Positions 1-9,290 of a stretch of DNA of 28,085 bases are shown in pieces; within the stretch, counting starts at the first letter, position 1; the number at the start of each line of letters is the position of its first letter. This DNA comes from Amoeboaphelidium occidentale (lineage: Eukaryota; Aphelidiomycota; Aphelidea): the NCBI GenBank assembly GCA_023515795.1, contig JALGPX010000071.1:1-28085 (forward strand), read 5' to 3'. The notes beneath the pieces were generated by a model, which was given only the letters and a program-made list of their open reading frames with translations, did not search any database and was not told the origin of the DNA. The translations under genes were made by a program, and so were the position numbers.

Positions 1-489
1 AATGTTAATGGTTACGTTGTCAATGTTGCTGGTGCTGCTAGCGGTGCTGGTGCTGCAAACGAGAAGGGTGTTGCTGGTAAGGGTGCAGTTTCTGGTCAGG
101 CAACTGGTCCAAACGGTTTGAGCGTCGGTGGTGCTGCTAACGGTGCTGCTGGTTGTGCAGTTGGTGATGCAAAATGTATCGCTGAAGGTGCAATCAATGG
201 TCGCGCTTCTTACAATGGAAACAGTGTTGCTGGTGCAGCTTCTGGTAAAATTGCTTGTGCTTACGACGATCTTTCTTGCCAGGGTTCAGGTGCATGGAAC
301 GGATGCATTGTCAAGGATGGTAAGACAACTTGCCAGGCTGGTGTTAACGGTGGAAACGGTTCAGGATCAACTTCTGGTTCAACCACCACCACTGACACTA
401 CTACATCAACCCCAACTTCTGATGCATCTTCATTCGTTGCAACAGGTATCTTCGGTGTTTTGGCTGGTTTGCTTTCATTGGCTCTTTAA
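1..489 (+). CDS. GPI-anchored Ala/Gly-rich surface protein, 3' end (partial)
   Basis: The reading frame is open from the first base of the window and ends at TAA 487-489, so the 5' end lies outside. The visible 162 residues are rich in Gly, Ala, Asn and Ser, with repeated GAA-x-G and G-x-NG motifs and three cysteine pairs: CAVGDAKC, CAYDDLSC and CIVKDGKTTC. A Ser/Thr-rich stretch, likely O-glycosylated, follows. The C-terminus is a hydrophobic tail (FVATGIFGVLAGLLSLAL) after small residues (SDASS), the classic layout of a GPI-attachment signal. I infer a cell-wall or plasma-membrane protein anchored by GPI. No enzyme motif is visible and the N-terminal domain is unknown because it is missing. 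The paired cysteines at regular intervals suggest a repeated disulfide-closed module. Confidence is good that this is coding and surface-exposed, low for any more specific role. Confidence 0.75.
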   Translation, partial: NVNGYVVNVAGAASGAGAANEKGVAGKGAVSGQATGPNGLSVGGAANGAAGCAVGDAKCIAEGAINGRASYNGNSVAGAASGKIACAYDDLSCQGSGAWNGCIVKDGKTTCQAGVNGGNGSGSTSGSTTTTDTTTSTPTSDASSFVATGIFGVLAGLLSLAL

Positions 490-863
490 ACGCACAAAAC
501 ACACTTAGACAATAAATTAATTTAATCTACAACTCAGATCTTTGGATAATTATCTTGCTACATGCACTTTGATACTGACTTAAACTTGTTACCATGTGAC
601 GAAGTTTCGTGACGAAACGATAACTTGATGTTTCATGTTTTCGATATTTCATGGCAAGAAGTAAGAATATAATGCGAAAAATACAAGAATCTACATGGTT
701 AACAAAATATTGCTTTAAGAAGCATATATCCTGATAAGATCACGGAAATAAAGTTCTTATCATCTCCCTGTAACGGAACAGAGTAATCGATACTGGTCTA
801 CATTCTAACTCTTTTGCACAAGTTTAAGTGAAGAATTGAAGAGAGTTTCATCTATTAATAGGG
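490..863. other. Convergent intergenic region with a short hairpin
   Basis: This stretch lies between the stop of the GPI protein and the stop of the minus-strand gene that follows, so it should hold two 3' UTRs. It is AT-rich. The one structure seen is a perfect inverted repeat, GTTTCG-TGA-CGAAAC at 604-618. No gene was recognised. Confidence 0.4.
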
Positions 864-2072
864 CTAATCTGAGTTTGGACTCGATACAAATCTCAAGAGA
901 GAAGATTTTGCAGGTTTGCTCTTGCGATTCTTCGGATTTGCAACAACTTCTTCACTCTCAGCAGCCGCAGCTTCTTCCTGCCTCTTCCTTTCATATTCTT
1001 CTTGATTCTTTTTCAACCTTTCTTCGGCTTGCTTCTGCATATCAGCCACGACGGAATTCCTGTAACGGTCCTTCATCACGACAACAGGTTGAGTTGTTGA
1101 AGACTTGTCGCCAGTGACATTTTCAAAAGGCTTCTGCGGCGTAACAACAGGCGCTTGTGGTCCAGCAGCTACTGTAGCAGGCTGATGCATTACCTGTTGC
1201 TGCTGAACTTGTTGTTGCTGTTGTTGTTGCATTTGTGCATACAATAGAGGATTTGATTGAACAACTTTGCCATTCGAGAAGAACACGCTTTTGTTTTTTG
1301 CTGTGTGCTTATCAACTGCAGCCATCAATGTCTTCTCGCGTTTAGGCATAACAGCTTTGACTGGAGTGGAACCTTCAGCAACAATCAGAGGCTTTTCGTC
1401 GTCATCATCTGAAACAGGTTGAGGAGGCAAAGCTGCTGCCACAACTGCAGAGGTAGGAAGAATCATGTGTTTTGTAGGCGATAGCGTTTTCTTTGGTGTT
1501 GCTACCAGGGAGTTTGAAACCGCTTTCATTGGAGGAGAATTCTTTGGAGAAACCGTTGGAGATTTAGTTTCACCATCTGTCGAAGCATCATGTTCTTCAG
1601 CATACGCATCCTGAGGCAACCCAAAAGACAAGCCATTTAAACTGATTGAAACGTCATCTAGAATGTCTTTTGTCTCCTTTAGCCTTTTCATTATCAATTC
1701 CAACGCTTCTTCTGTAGTTTCATACGTTTTGCCTCTGACAATCAGAGATTGCTGTTCAAACACGTATTCATACTTGACTTCAAGCTTTTTCAAACTTTGC
1801 TTGAACTCATTCGACCAGAAGGCTCTGTTGAAATTAACTTCATAGTACACGTCTGAACTAATAGAAATCTTGACCTTCTTTCTCTTCTTCTTCAACTTGT
1901 TCAAGCTTGTAGAGCTACTATCAGGCACTGATACATCCGCAGCCTTCATACTTTTACTTCCAAATGCTGAAAACATTGCCAAGGAAAGGTGTGGAGGAAA
2001 TAGTAACATCGTAAACGCTGGAAATTTGACCGAATCAACTTTCGCGGAGTCCAGACCATATGATTGGCCCAT
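864..2072 (-). CDS. Gln-rich protein of unknown function
   Basis: I do not recognise this protein. From the ATG at 2072 it is 402 residues. A Lys-rich patch (LKKKRKKVK) is followed by a compact, probably folded segment of about 75 residues running from VKISISSDVYYEV through KYEYVFEQQSLIVRGK to LIMKRLKE, which looks like a small alpha/beta domain. Ser/Pro/Thr-rich linkers, an Asp run, a poly-Gln tract (1201-1235 on the plus strand), a charged helix rich in Glu/Lys/Arg (ADMQKQAEERLKKNQEEYER) and a basic C-terminus follow. Disorder and the basic patches suggest a nuclear regulatory or RNA-associated protein, but this is inference. The start is uncertain: an ATG at 2126 would overlap the end of the DHFR gene by 31 nt on the same strand, while ATGs at 2009 and 1976 have better contexts (A or G at -3). 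Coding status is clear from about 1976 downwards. Confidence 0.7.
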   Translation of the reverse strand: MGQSYGLDSAKVDSVKFPAFTMLLFPPHLSLAMFSAFGSKSMKAADVSVPDSSSTSLNKLKKKRKKVKISISSDVYYEVNFNRAFWSNEFKQSLKKLEVKYEYVFEQQSLIVRGKTYETTEEALELIMKRLKETKDILDDVSISLNGLSFGLPQDAYAEEHDASTDGETKSPTVSPKNSPPMKAVSNSLVATPKKTLSPTKHMILPTSAVVAAALPPQPVSDDDDEKPLIVAEGSTPVKAVMPKREKTLMAAVDKHTAKNKSVFFSNGKVVQSNPLLYAQMQQQQQQQVQQQQVMHQPATVAAGPQAPVVTPQKPFENVTGDKSSTTQPVVVMKDRYRNSVVADMQKQAEERLKKNQEEYERKRQEEAAAAESEEVVANPKNRKSKPAKSSLLRFVSSPNSD

Positions 2073-2095
2073 GAGTTCAAGACATCTGGAAACGA

Positions 2096-3433
<1,338 letters not shown>

Positions 3434-3479
3434 TAGCTTTTTTCAGTTTATTCTCGTATCAAATATATTGTTGCCAAAC

Positions 3480-4991
3480 TCAATTGCTGCTCTCTGATTT
3501 CTTCTTATCTTTCTTGCTCTTCTTCTTTTCCTTCTTCTTCTCATCTTCAGCAACATCTTCGCTCTTCTTCTTTTTCTTTTCGCTCTTTACTTCACCTTCT
3601 GCATCTTCGTGTTTACGTTTCTTGTCTTTCTTTTCCTTCTTTTCCTTCTTTTCTGGTCCAGTTGCTTGTGCCTTTGGAATAATTACTTCAGACTCATCTT
3701 CACCTAGTTCCTTGATAACTTCAGCCATAACTTCAGTGTTTGTCTTCATTTGACCTCCGTGCTCATAAAATTCAAGTCTATCTTCAACCTGTTTCCTCAA
3801 AGCCTCACCAAACTTTGATGTCGGCTTATCGGAGAAGCAATCAATTCTAGAAGCCACAGAACACTTGTTAGCCAAGTATCTAGACACGCGACCCTTGTTT
3901 TTCAATCCAGCCTTTCCGATAAACGTGGAGTGGTAAATCAAACCGTACTTTGGTGTATTACCACGAGTCTTTAAAGCTCTAAACAAAGCTTTTTCAGCAC
4001 CCAAGATTTGAACAGTGGAAGCAGGGTACTTTGACAAGTTTGTCAATGAACCAGCATGCGAGATCAAACGAGCGCCAACAACTTCGCCGATTAAAGCCGC
4101 CAAATTAGGAGCAACGTAGTTCATCTTCTCCTTCAAGTATGTGTGCAACTGTGTGCGATACTCTGCCAAGGAAACGACACGGTCCGCAAAGGTTTTGATG
4201 TTGAGAATGTCGAGCTCAGAGATTTCGGTTCCCATGGATGAACGAGATGCGTCCAAGATGTACTTTGCTTTAACTGCATCTTGAGTGATCTGCTCTAACT
4301 CAGGTAAAGCCTCATCGGTCAAGTTGCTCTTGGACTGAATGAAACGAGCCAAACGAGCGTATGTGATGTTATCAGGACAGATCTTGACCAATTCAGGAAA
4401 GTGCCAACCATACCATTCGCGCACTCTCATAGCAAACGTGTTAATATCCTTATCCAACTTATCCAACAAACAAATAGCTTGTGTTATCATAGTATCGGAA
4501 CGATTAACATTGAACTTGACCTTTGCTCTGGAATAAGCGTGACCCAAACCCAATTGTGCCTTCTCCAAAACATTACCACCCTCCAACTGCTTAATAAGTC
4601 TTGGAGTGTGTAGTCTGATGCCTCTAACCAATTCTGCAACAACATCATCAGAGACACACTCAATACCGCATTCCTGCTTGATGGCTCCTGCAAGATTCTT
4701 CTCAGCAACACCCAAAGCGCGCTTTTTGGATTTCTTTGGCAAATTTGTATCCAAGAAATTCTTTAATGCTTCAGAACAGACACCTTCACTGACATCGTTG
4801 CAGTTCTGCAAAGCTTCTGCTGCGTTCTTGAAAGGCATGAATGAAATCAGGACCATTGACTTGGAAAACTTTGACACGTCCTTAACAGCTTCCTGGACCG
4901 TGTCCAATGAAGCACCAATAACTTCTGCTTCCTTAACGTCGAATAGGGCATATCCAGCCGCGTGCTCATATAGCATATACTTCAAAGCCAT
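3480..4991 (-). CDS. NOP56: NOP56, box C/D snoRNP core protein
   Basis: Structural core of the box C/D small nucleolar ribonucleoprotein that guides 2'-O-methylation and processing of pre-rRNA in the nucleolus, acting with NOP58, fibrillarin and SNU13. The 503-residue product opens with the NOP56 N-terminal domain ([20 protein letters not shown]), has the coiled-coil NOSIC region ([30 protein letters not shown]) and then the Nop RNA/protein-binding domain ([14 protein letters not shown] from about 306, [20 protein letters not shown] 331-350). It ends in the long Lys/Glu/Asp tail ([10 protein letters not shown] repeats) typical of NOP56/NOP58. The N-terminus and the [10 protein letters not shown] variant favour NOP56 over NOP58. 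The start is the ATG at 4991; upstream in-frame codons begin with TTG. No intron. Its stop lies 46 nt from that of the convergent WW gene. Confidence 0.96.
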   Translation of the reverse strand: MALKYMLYEHAAGYALFDVKEAEVIGASLDTVQEAVKDVSKFSKSMVLISFMPFKNAAEALQNCNDVSEGVCSEALKNFLDTNLPKKSKKRALGVAEKNLAGAIKQECGIECVSDDVVAELVRGIRLHTPRLIKQLEGGNVLEKAQLGLGHAYSRAKVKFNVNRSDTMITQAICLLDKLDKDINTFAMRVREWYGWHFPELVKICPDNITYARLARFIQSKSNLTDEALPELEQITQDAVKAKYILDASRSSMGTEISELDILNIKTFADRVVSLAEYRTQLHTYLKEKMNYVAPNLAALIGEVVGARLISHAGSLTNLSKYPASTVQILGAEKALFRALKTRGNTPKYGLIYHSTFIGKAGLKNKGRVSRYLANKCSVASRIDCFSDKPTSKFGEALRKQVEDRLEFYEHGGQMKTNTEVMAEVIKELGEDESEVIIPKAQATGPEKKEKKEKKDKKRKHEDAEGEVKSEKKKKKSEDVAEDEKKKEKKKSKKDKKKSESSN

Positions 4992-5173
4992 TGTGTGATA
5001 CTTGATCAAGAAAAAATTGCGAAAAGATTTTCGGGTGGGCTTCAGAAGAGGAGTTGCAGGAACAAGTCTGCGCGCAACGATGGGTTGTACTTTAATGTCT
5101 ATTCATAAGAACGGTAAAGGGTCTTATTTGTCAAATTGCATGCCAAGCCATTAATTTCTATATTATTTATTAT

Positions 5174-6496
5174 TTACTTTGGTGAAACGAGCTCTTGCTG
5201 ATCGACAAAGGAACGTTTAAACGCCTCCCTCGAAAGACTCTCTTCCAGCGCGACAACAGTCGCCGAAACAAACTCTTCAGTGCGCTTGTCGTAAAAAACA
5301 TTTTCTGGCTCAACGTCGGAGTCATACTCGGGATAATATCCCTCGTCTTCCTCTTCAGCACCGGCTGCCATGCGCCAAATCAGGCATGCAGCTCTGTGGA
5401 ATTCCAATGCCTTGACGTTTGGGCGCAAGTCCACAGGTTGAGCTGGTCTGTTGGATCTTGACGCTCGTTCATTTTGAGGATGTTCCAAAGGGTTCATGAA
5501 CNAAACAAACTCTTCAGTGCGCTTGTCGTAAAAAACATTTTCTGGCTCAACGTCGGAGTCATACTCGGGATAATATCCCTCGTCTTCCTCTTCAGCGCCA
5601 CCAGCCATGCGCCAAATCAGGCACGCAGCTTTGTGAAACTGCAATGCCCTGACATTCGGGCGCAAGTCCACAGGTTGAGCTGGTCTGTTGGATCTTGACG
5701 CTCGTTCATTTTGAGGATGTTCCAAAGGGTTCATGAACCATAAAGCAAGTTCTCCATTGGTTTCAACGTCTCTTGTAGGCCATGCGGGATGCTGCCCCTG
5801 ACGTATCAATTTGAGCGTATTTACAGTTATCTCCCAGGCCGCCTCATCACTCTCCCTCAGCCCCTTGACAACCTTTACTACATACTTCCGGTTTCCATTC
5901 TCCTCAACAACATCAACGTATCGCTTCAACTTGTCAAATTGGCCATGACAATTGCTGCACAAGTAGAGCCCATTCTGCACCTGATTCTTTGAATCCAATC
6001 CGACTCGGTCAAGTATTGATCTTTCGTTGTATTGAACGGGCACATCCTTCTTAGCGACAATATGGGTGGCATTACACTCAATATCGTTCCAACAGAATAA
6101 GCAGACACCGTCCCTCTCACGAACAGAGTGCCTGAATTGTGAATCTGTAATTTCTGGTGCATGTTCGCCGTTGATTTCTTGTCTAGAATTTGCACGCGAC
6201 GATGGTCTTGATGGAGGCGTACGATAGCTACTCCCAGAATGTTGATGGAACACTGCAATGTAACGCTGATAGCAGGACTCAATGAATTCTTCAACTTCTG
6301 CCATTTTCTCTTCTGAGTTGGACTCTAGAATATCACTGAGCCTGTCCTTGTCCTCACGAAATCCGTATTCAGCAATGCCAACCAAGAACCCGTGCTTATT
6401 TTCGTTGATCCACTGTGAACGTGTCCTGGGAGTCGGTATAACAATCTCATCGTCTGCAAAGCCAAAAAGGCGATTCAATGCCAGTTTGTAGTCCAT
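5174..6496 (-). CDS. HNH nuclease-domain protein (with assembly duplication)
   Basis: The 440-codon frame has an N-terminal region of unknown fold, a Ser/Arg/Pro linker (about 88-110), and an HNH domain of the HNH_2-like type: RDGVCLFCWND (C132, C135), ATHIVAKK (H145), NGLYLCSNCHGQFD (N175, C180, C183, H184). Such domains cleave DNA with one metal ion; the family is common in fungal genomes, where its role is largely unknown. The C-terminal part has a conserved block from WFMNPLEHPQNERASRSNR to DKRTEEFV that appears twice, separated by the N at 5502. I believe the second copy is an assembly artefact and that the real protein is about 361 residues. The start is ATG 6496. Both copies keep the frame, so the gene itself is not obviously broken. 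The Cys/His set looks complete, so activity is possible. Confidence 0.8.
   Translation of the reverse strand: MDYKLALNRLFGFADDEIVIPTPRTRSQWINENKHGFLVGIAEYGFREDKDRLSDILESNSEEKMAEVEEFIESCYQRYIAVFHQHSGSSYRTPPSRPSSRANSRQEINGEHAPEITDSQFRHSVRERDGVCLFCWNDIECNATHIVAKKDVPVQYNERSILDRVGLDSKNQVQNGLYLCSNCHGQFDKLKRYVDVVEENGNRKYVVKVVKGLRESDEAAWEITVNTLKLIRQGQHPAWPTRDVETNGELALWFMNPLEHPQNERASRSNRPAQPVDLRPNVRALQFHKAACLIWRMAGGAEEEDEGYYPEYDSDVEPENVFYDKRTEEFVXFMNPLEHPQNERASRSNRPAQPVDLRPNVKALEFHRAACLIWRMAAGAEEEDEGYYPEYDSDVEPENVFYDKRTEEFVSATVVALEESLSREAFKRSFVDQQELVSPK
5266..5501. repeat. Direct repeat, copy 1 (236 bp)
   Basis: Matches 5503-5738 base for base in length. I count about 12 differences, all inside roughly 5364-5440; both ends are identical. 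It ends exactly at the N at 5502, the signature of an unmerged contig overlap. Confidence 0.9.
5502..5502. other. Assembly join (single N)
   Basis: One N between two near-identical 236-bp segments. It adds one unknown codon in the HNH gene. Probably a scaffolding junction rather than an ambiguous base, judged from the flanking overlap. Confidence 0.85.
5503..5738. repeat. Direct repeat, copy 2 (236 bp)
   Basis: Begins right after the N at 5502 and ends at the same word (tcatgaac) as copy 1. The protein versions differ by few residues (RALQFHKAA against KALEFHRAA, RMAGG against RMAAG), so both are intact coding alleles or close paralogues. Confidence 0.9.
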
Positions 6497-7209
6497 TGAC
6501 TATGTTGAAGAAAAGAAGAGCAATAGCAACGAGCCTTAGGTTTGATCCAATCATCGACTCGATCATTTGCTTGATTGATCGAGCTCTATGTGCCTTTACA
6601 CTCACGTATGCGCTTGTAAGCTCTGTATATATTTGGTTGCTGTAGTATCAATGAGTTGTCATTATCTTGGTGTAGAAGGCTAGCGTCAAATCATCAAGTT
6701 GCCGGAAGTGTTGGAGGTTTCTGTGTTGAGCCAACACTATCCAGTTCTTGATTAATTCTTGCTGCTTCACGTCAGAATGTTTATTAATGATGCCTGTGTA
6801 TCTTCAAGGGTTGTATACTTAACTATTTGTGGCTGTTTGGTTATCCACACAGATTGCTAGTCGCTGATTCTCTGTGATCTTGGAATGAATACTCAAACTC
6901 AGGGCTCTACAAGTTCTTCAAATGGTTTCATTTCGTTTGGGAGGACTCTGTGTATTGTTTCAAGTGGAAGTCTTATAGAAGGTGCGATTCATCGTTCGCT
7001 TTGATTGTGAGTCGTCGTATGATTTCGAAGCTCTTGTGGTACAGCCATCAAATGCTCTAAGGAACGATCTGTTAAAGATCAAGCTCCTTCTTTATTGTTG
7101 TTCAAAGGGACATGGTGATCTGTTTTGGCGTCAAGTCGGTCAATTAGCCGCGCGCTAAGATGTGTCACCACATTCATTTCGGTTCCAGCTTCTTATTTTA
7201 TCTGTTTCA
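6497..7209. other. Gene-poor stretch with a possible plus-strand coding remnant
   Basis: No confident gene. At 6558-6583 there is an 8-bp perfect inverted repeat, CTCGATCA ... TGATCGAG, with a 10-nt loop. On the plus strand the frame after an acceptor-like CTTATAG (just before 6982) stays open for about 59 codons to TAA near 7158, with protein-like composition (for example FDCESSYDFEALVVQPSNAL and RNDLLKIKLLLYCCSKGHGD). The same frame upstream of the TAG is also open for about 29 codons. It could be the last exon of an unrecognised gene or a decayed remnant; I could not find an upstream exon that splices in phase. Confidence 0.25.
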
Positions 7210-7368
7210 CTACAAGTAAAGCTTTACCAAAGAAAAAGACATATTTTTAGTCCCTTTTTCTCCGTTCACTTGAATCGCGATATTTGCCATGTAATTAGCT
7301 GCTGTAACATCATTCTTAACAACGAGATGAGCCCAGTTGAGGTCTTGTAGTCTTTGCACTTCAGAATT
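7210..7368 (-). CDS. Candidate terminal exon of an unrecognised small gene
   Basis: On the minus strand, after an acceptor-like GAAATAG, a frame of 52 codons runs to TAG at 7210-7212. Its product has a convincing amphipathic, protein-like composition: SEVQRLQDLNWAHLVVKNDV followed by TAANYMANIAIQVNGEKG and ends SFSLVKLYL. It has no ATG near its start, and an ATG about 15 nt upstream (7383) is out of frame, so either a short upstream exon is missing from my reading or one base is off. It is not in phase with the 53-codon gene just upstream through any good donor. I do not recognise the family. The stop is about 50 nt from the end of the possible plus-strand remnant, the convergent spacing seen elsewhere here. 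Confidence 0.3.
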   Translation of the reverse strand, partial: NSEVQRLQDLNWAHLVVKNDVTAANYMANIAIQVNGEKGTKNMSFSLVKLYL

Positions 7369-7454
7369 CTATTTCCTTCATTCTCGGACGTTATCAAGAG
7401 GATAAGAGCTTCTGGCAGTATTTTGAAAAAGCTGTCAATACTTCTTCTTCTTCT

Positions 7455-7616
7455 TTACCAACCTTTCTTCAACTTGATCACATCCGGTTTCGTTTTCTCT
7501 GTCGGTATCACTTTACCATGAACTTCGTACATCATGTTCGGTTTGAGTTTCGAAGCACTCAGAGCGTCCTGTGAACGCTTTGTGAGTCCAAACAACATCC
7601 GAGACACACTGAACAT
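7455..7616 (-). CDS. Small basic protein, 53 aa
   Basis: A complete 53-codon frame with ATG at 7616, an in-frame TGA two codons upstream, and TAA at 7455-7457. The product starts MFSVSRMLFGLTKRSQDA, an N-terminus rich in Arg/Lys, Ser and hydrophobics with no acidic residue before residue 17, as in mitochondrial presequences, and ends with a charged, conserved-looking stretch: MMYEVHGKVIPTEKTKPDV then IKLKKGW. Size and composition would suit a small mitochondrial protein such as a ribosomal or respiratory-complex accessory subunit, but I recognise no family, so this is inference. It lies 175 nt downstream of the SET9-like gene on the same strand. It could also be the first exon of a longer gene, since GGTTGGTAAAG at its end contains a donor-like GTAAAG. 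Confidence 0.45.
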   Translation of the reverse strand: MFSVSRMLFGLTKRSQDALSASKLKPNMMYEVHGKVIPTEKTKPDVIKLKKGW

Positions 7617-7791
7617 GGATCATGAGTTAATTTGAATCCACGAAACCTGAGTTCATAGATCTAGTTCCACTACCTGACGCGAATGTAAAATTTCACCTCT
7701 GCCATTAAAATATCTTTCTCCTTATGTCAGAAGGCGATGAAATCCGATCTGATTTATTTTAGCCTAAACTAAACCTGTTGCGAAGAGGCTG

Positions 7792-9156
7792 TTATTCTGA
7801 AACGTTGTACAAAACATTGGCCCTTGAACACACTTCACACCATAAGTACATACTATGTGCCTCACTTTGATAAGGAAAGAAGCATGTCTTACAGAGACCA
7901 AAAGGAGAATGAGCTGGAATAGGATCAGCAACTGTTTTGACTGCCTGCGTCAAATACTTTCGAGTAACACGGACATTTTCTTTATCTTCTTCCTGTTCCT
8001 CTTGAGATTCTTCTACAGAAGATGCAATTTCAGTTGAAGGAGTATCAATAGAATCTGTAGAATCCTTAGTCTTTGCCCTCTTTTTCTTCTTGTTCTTTGC
8101 ATTAGCAGCCTTCCTCTCCTCCAACATGGCCAGAGGATCCTTGACTTCTTTGATGAAATCATCACGTTCATCATGATCATCTTCAGCATCAGCCTGAGGA
8201 CCTCTCTTTGGTCTGTGTTTCTTTAAAACCACTAAACCAGCCTTCTTTCCGGCTTCACATGTTGCACACATACAATTAACATTATTCGTTCCAAAGTAGT
8301 GCTCTCCATAAAATGAACACAATTCTTCACCAACACGGATATCTCTAACAACTCTACATACCATCCCATTTGTGCCATCCTTCTCCATTACACAGTTGTT
8401 GTGACAGTCATGATTAATAAATCTTGCTGGACCCAATAGCAAACAATATTGCTTCTTCTGCATGGAATATATCACACTGAAATCACGAACTTTTGATGAA
8501 ATATTATCAGGTAGAGTAAGGTATCCTTCTTCATATTCTGGCTCCGGAGATTCAGGCTTCTTTGCAGACTTGTTCTTGAATTCTTTTGTCTCTTTGGTTG
8601 AGGCTGTGGGTGTAGCAGCATCAGCCACTGTTGTTGAAGTTGAAGTTGCGCCTCGCTTGCGTGAGGATGAAACAGAATTATCACCAAAATCCGGTAAAGC
8701 AGATAGTATCCCATTAAGAGGCCAAATCTTCTCTCCAGTCTTCCAGTCCCTAGTGGCGATAACTTTGACTTGGTTACATGAGAATCTAGTGCAGCGAGCC
8801 AAAGTGATGCCGCTGTTCTCCAAGTACAAACACAAGTAGCGCTTAACATGTTCAACTAAATACTCCATGTTAACACCTTCCATATCTTTAGCAAGTATCT
8901 CTTGGACCTGTGGATGATCATTAAGAAACTCCGTAATCAAATGCTTTAACTCAAACGCCGTGGCTTGCCTGGCTTTCATTATCAAATTGCGGGCCTTTGT
9001 AGGGTCGAACTTTTGCTGTTCATAAGGGTCTTGAATCTTCATCGTGGGGAAGGGAAAGTACAACGAGTCAATAAACAAATCTGTGCACATGTCGTCTATC
9101 TTTGCCATCTGCTGGAACGGAACATTTTGAGATGTATTAATTCTGAGTCCCTTCAT
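7792..9156 (-). CDS. SET9/Suv4-20-like histone H4K20 methyltransferase
   Basis: Predicted to methylate histone H4 on Lys20 using S-adenosylmethionine, in the nucleus. The 454-residue product starts with a helical N-domain (DDMCTDLFIDSLYF, AFELKHLITEF) as in the Suv4-20 family. The SET domain follows, split: RDWKTGEKIWPLNG (136-149), then after an insert FSVIYSMQKKQYCLLLGPAR, FINHDCHNNC (246-255, the NHxC core) and GEELCSFYGEHYFG (276-289). Post-SET cysteines are C295, C297 and C300. The insert at about 160-212 is Ser/Thr/Lys/Glu-rich and probably a disordered loop. After the SET domain come Lys/Arg- and Glu-rich tracts and a C-terminal double CxxC unit (CKTCFFPY ... CEVC) that may bind zinc. 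Start is ATG 9156; ATG 9108 (MAKIDD) is also possible. No intron is needed. The family assignment is firm; H4K20 specificity is inferred from it. Confidence 0.9.
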   Translation of the reverse strand: MKGLRINTSQNVPFQQMAKIDDMCTDLFIDSLYFPFPTMKIQDPYEQQKFDPTKARNLIMKARQATAFELKHLITEFLNDHPQVQEILAKDMEGVNMEYLVEHVKRYLCLYLENSGITLARCTRFSCNQVKVIATRDWKTGEKIWPLNGILSALPDFGDNSVSSSRKRGATSTSTTVADAATPTASTKETKEFKNKSAKKPESPEPEYEEGYLTLPDNISSKVRDFSVIYSMQKKQYCLLLGPARFINHDCHNNCVMEKDGTNGMVCRVVRDIRVGEELCSFYGEHYFGTNNVNCMCATCEAGKKAGLVVLKKHRPKRGPQADAEDDHDERDDFIKEVKDPLAMLEERKAANAKNKKKKRAKTKDSTDSIDTPSTEIASSVEESQEEQEEDKENVRVTRKYLTQAVKTVADPIPAHSPFGLCKTCFFPYQSEAHSMYLWCEVCSRANVLYNVSE

Positions 9157-9210
9157 ATTCTGCTTAAAGATTTAAAACGTTTTGAGTGGAATTAGTTAAG
9201 GAAATAAGAA

Positions 9211-9290
9211 CGCCACTTGTTTCGTCTGTTGAGGCAATTTTCAAAGGGAAACTTCGCAACAGGAAAGGCTGAAACAAATCGTGCCTCCGG
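9211..9290. repeat. 80-bp dispersed fold-back repeat, copy 1
   Basis: Identical to 13103-13182 except for one base (T at 9286, G at 13178). The unit is partly self-complementary: TTGTTTC near the left end pairs with GAAACAA near the right end, TGTTG with CAACA further in, and TTTC with GAAA near the centre, so it can fold into an interrupted hairpin. It lies 54 nt upstream of the SET9-like start codon. A MITE-like or snap-back element is my inference. Confidence 0.65.

Noticed and set aside
5266-5738. A real tandem repeat of a protein module in the HNH gene
   Set aside because: The copies meet exactly at an N and have identical ends, which fits an unmerged contig overlap better than a biological duplication.
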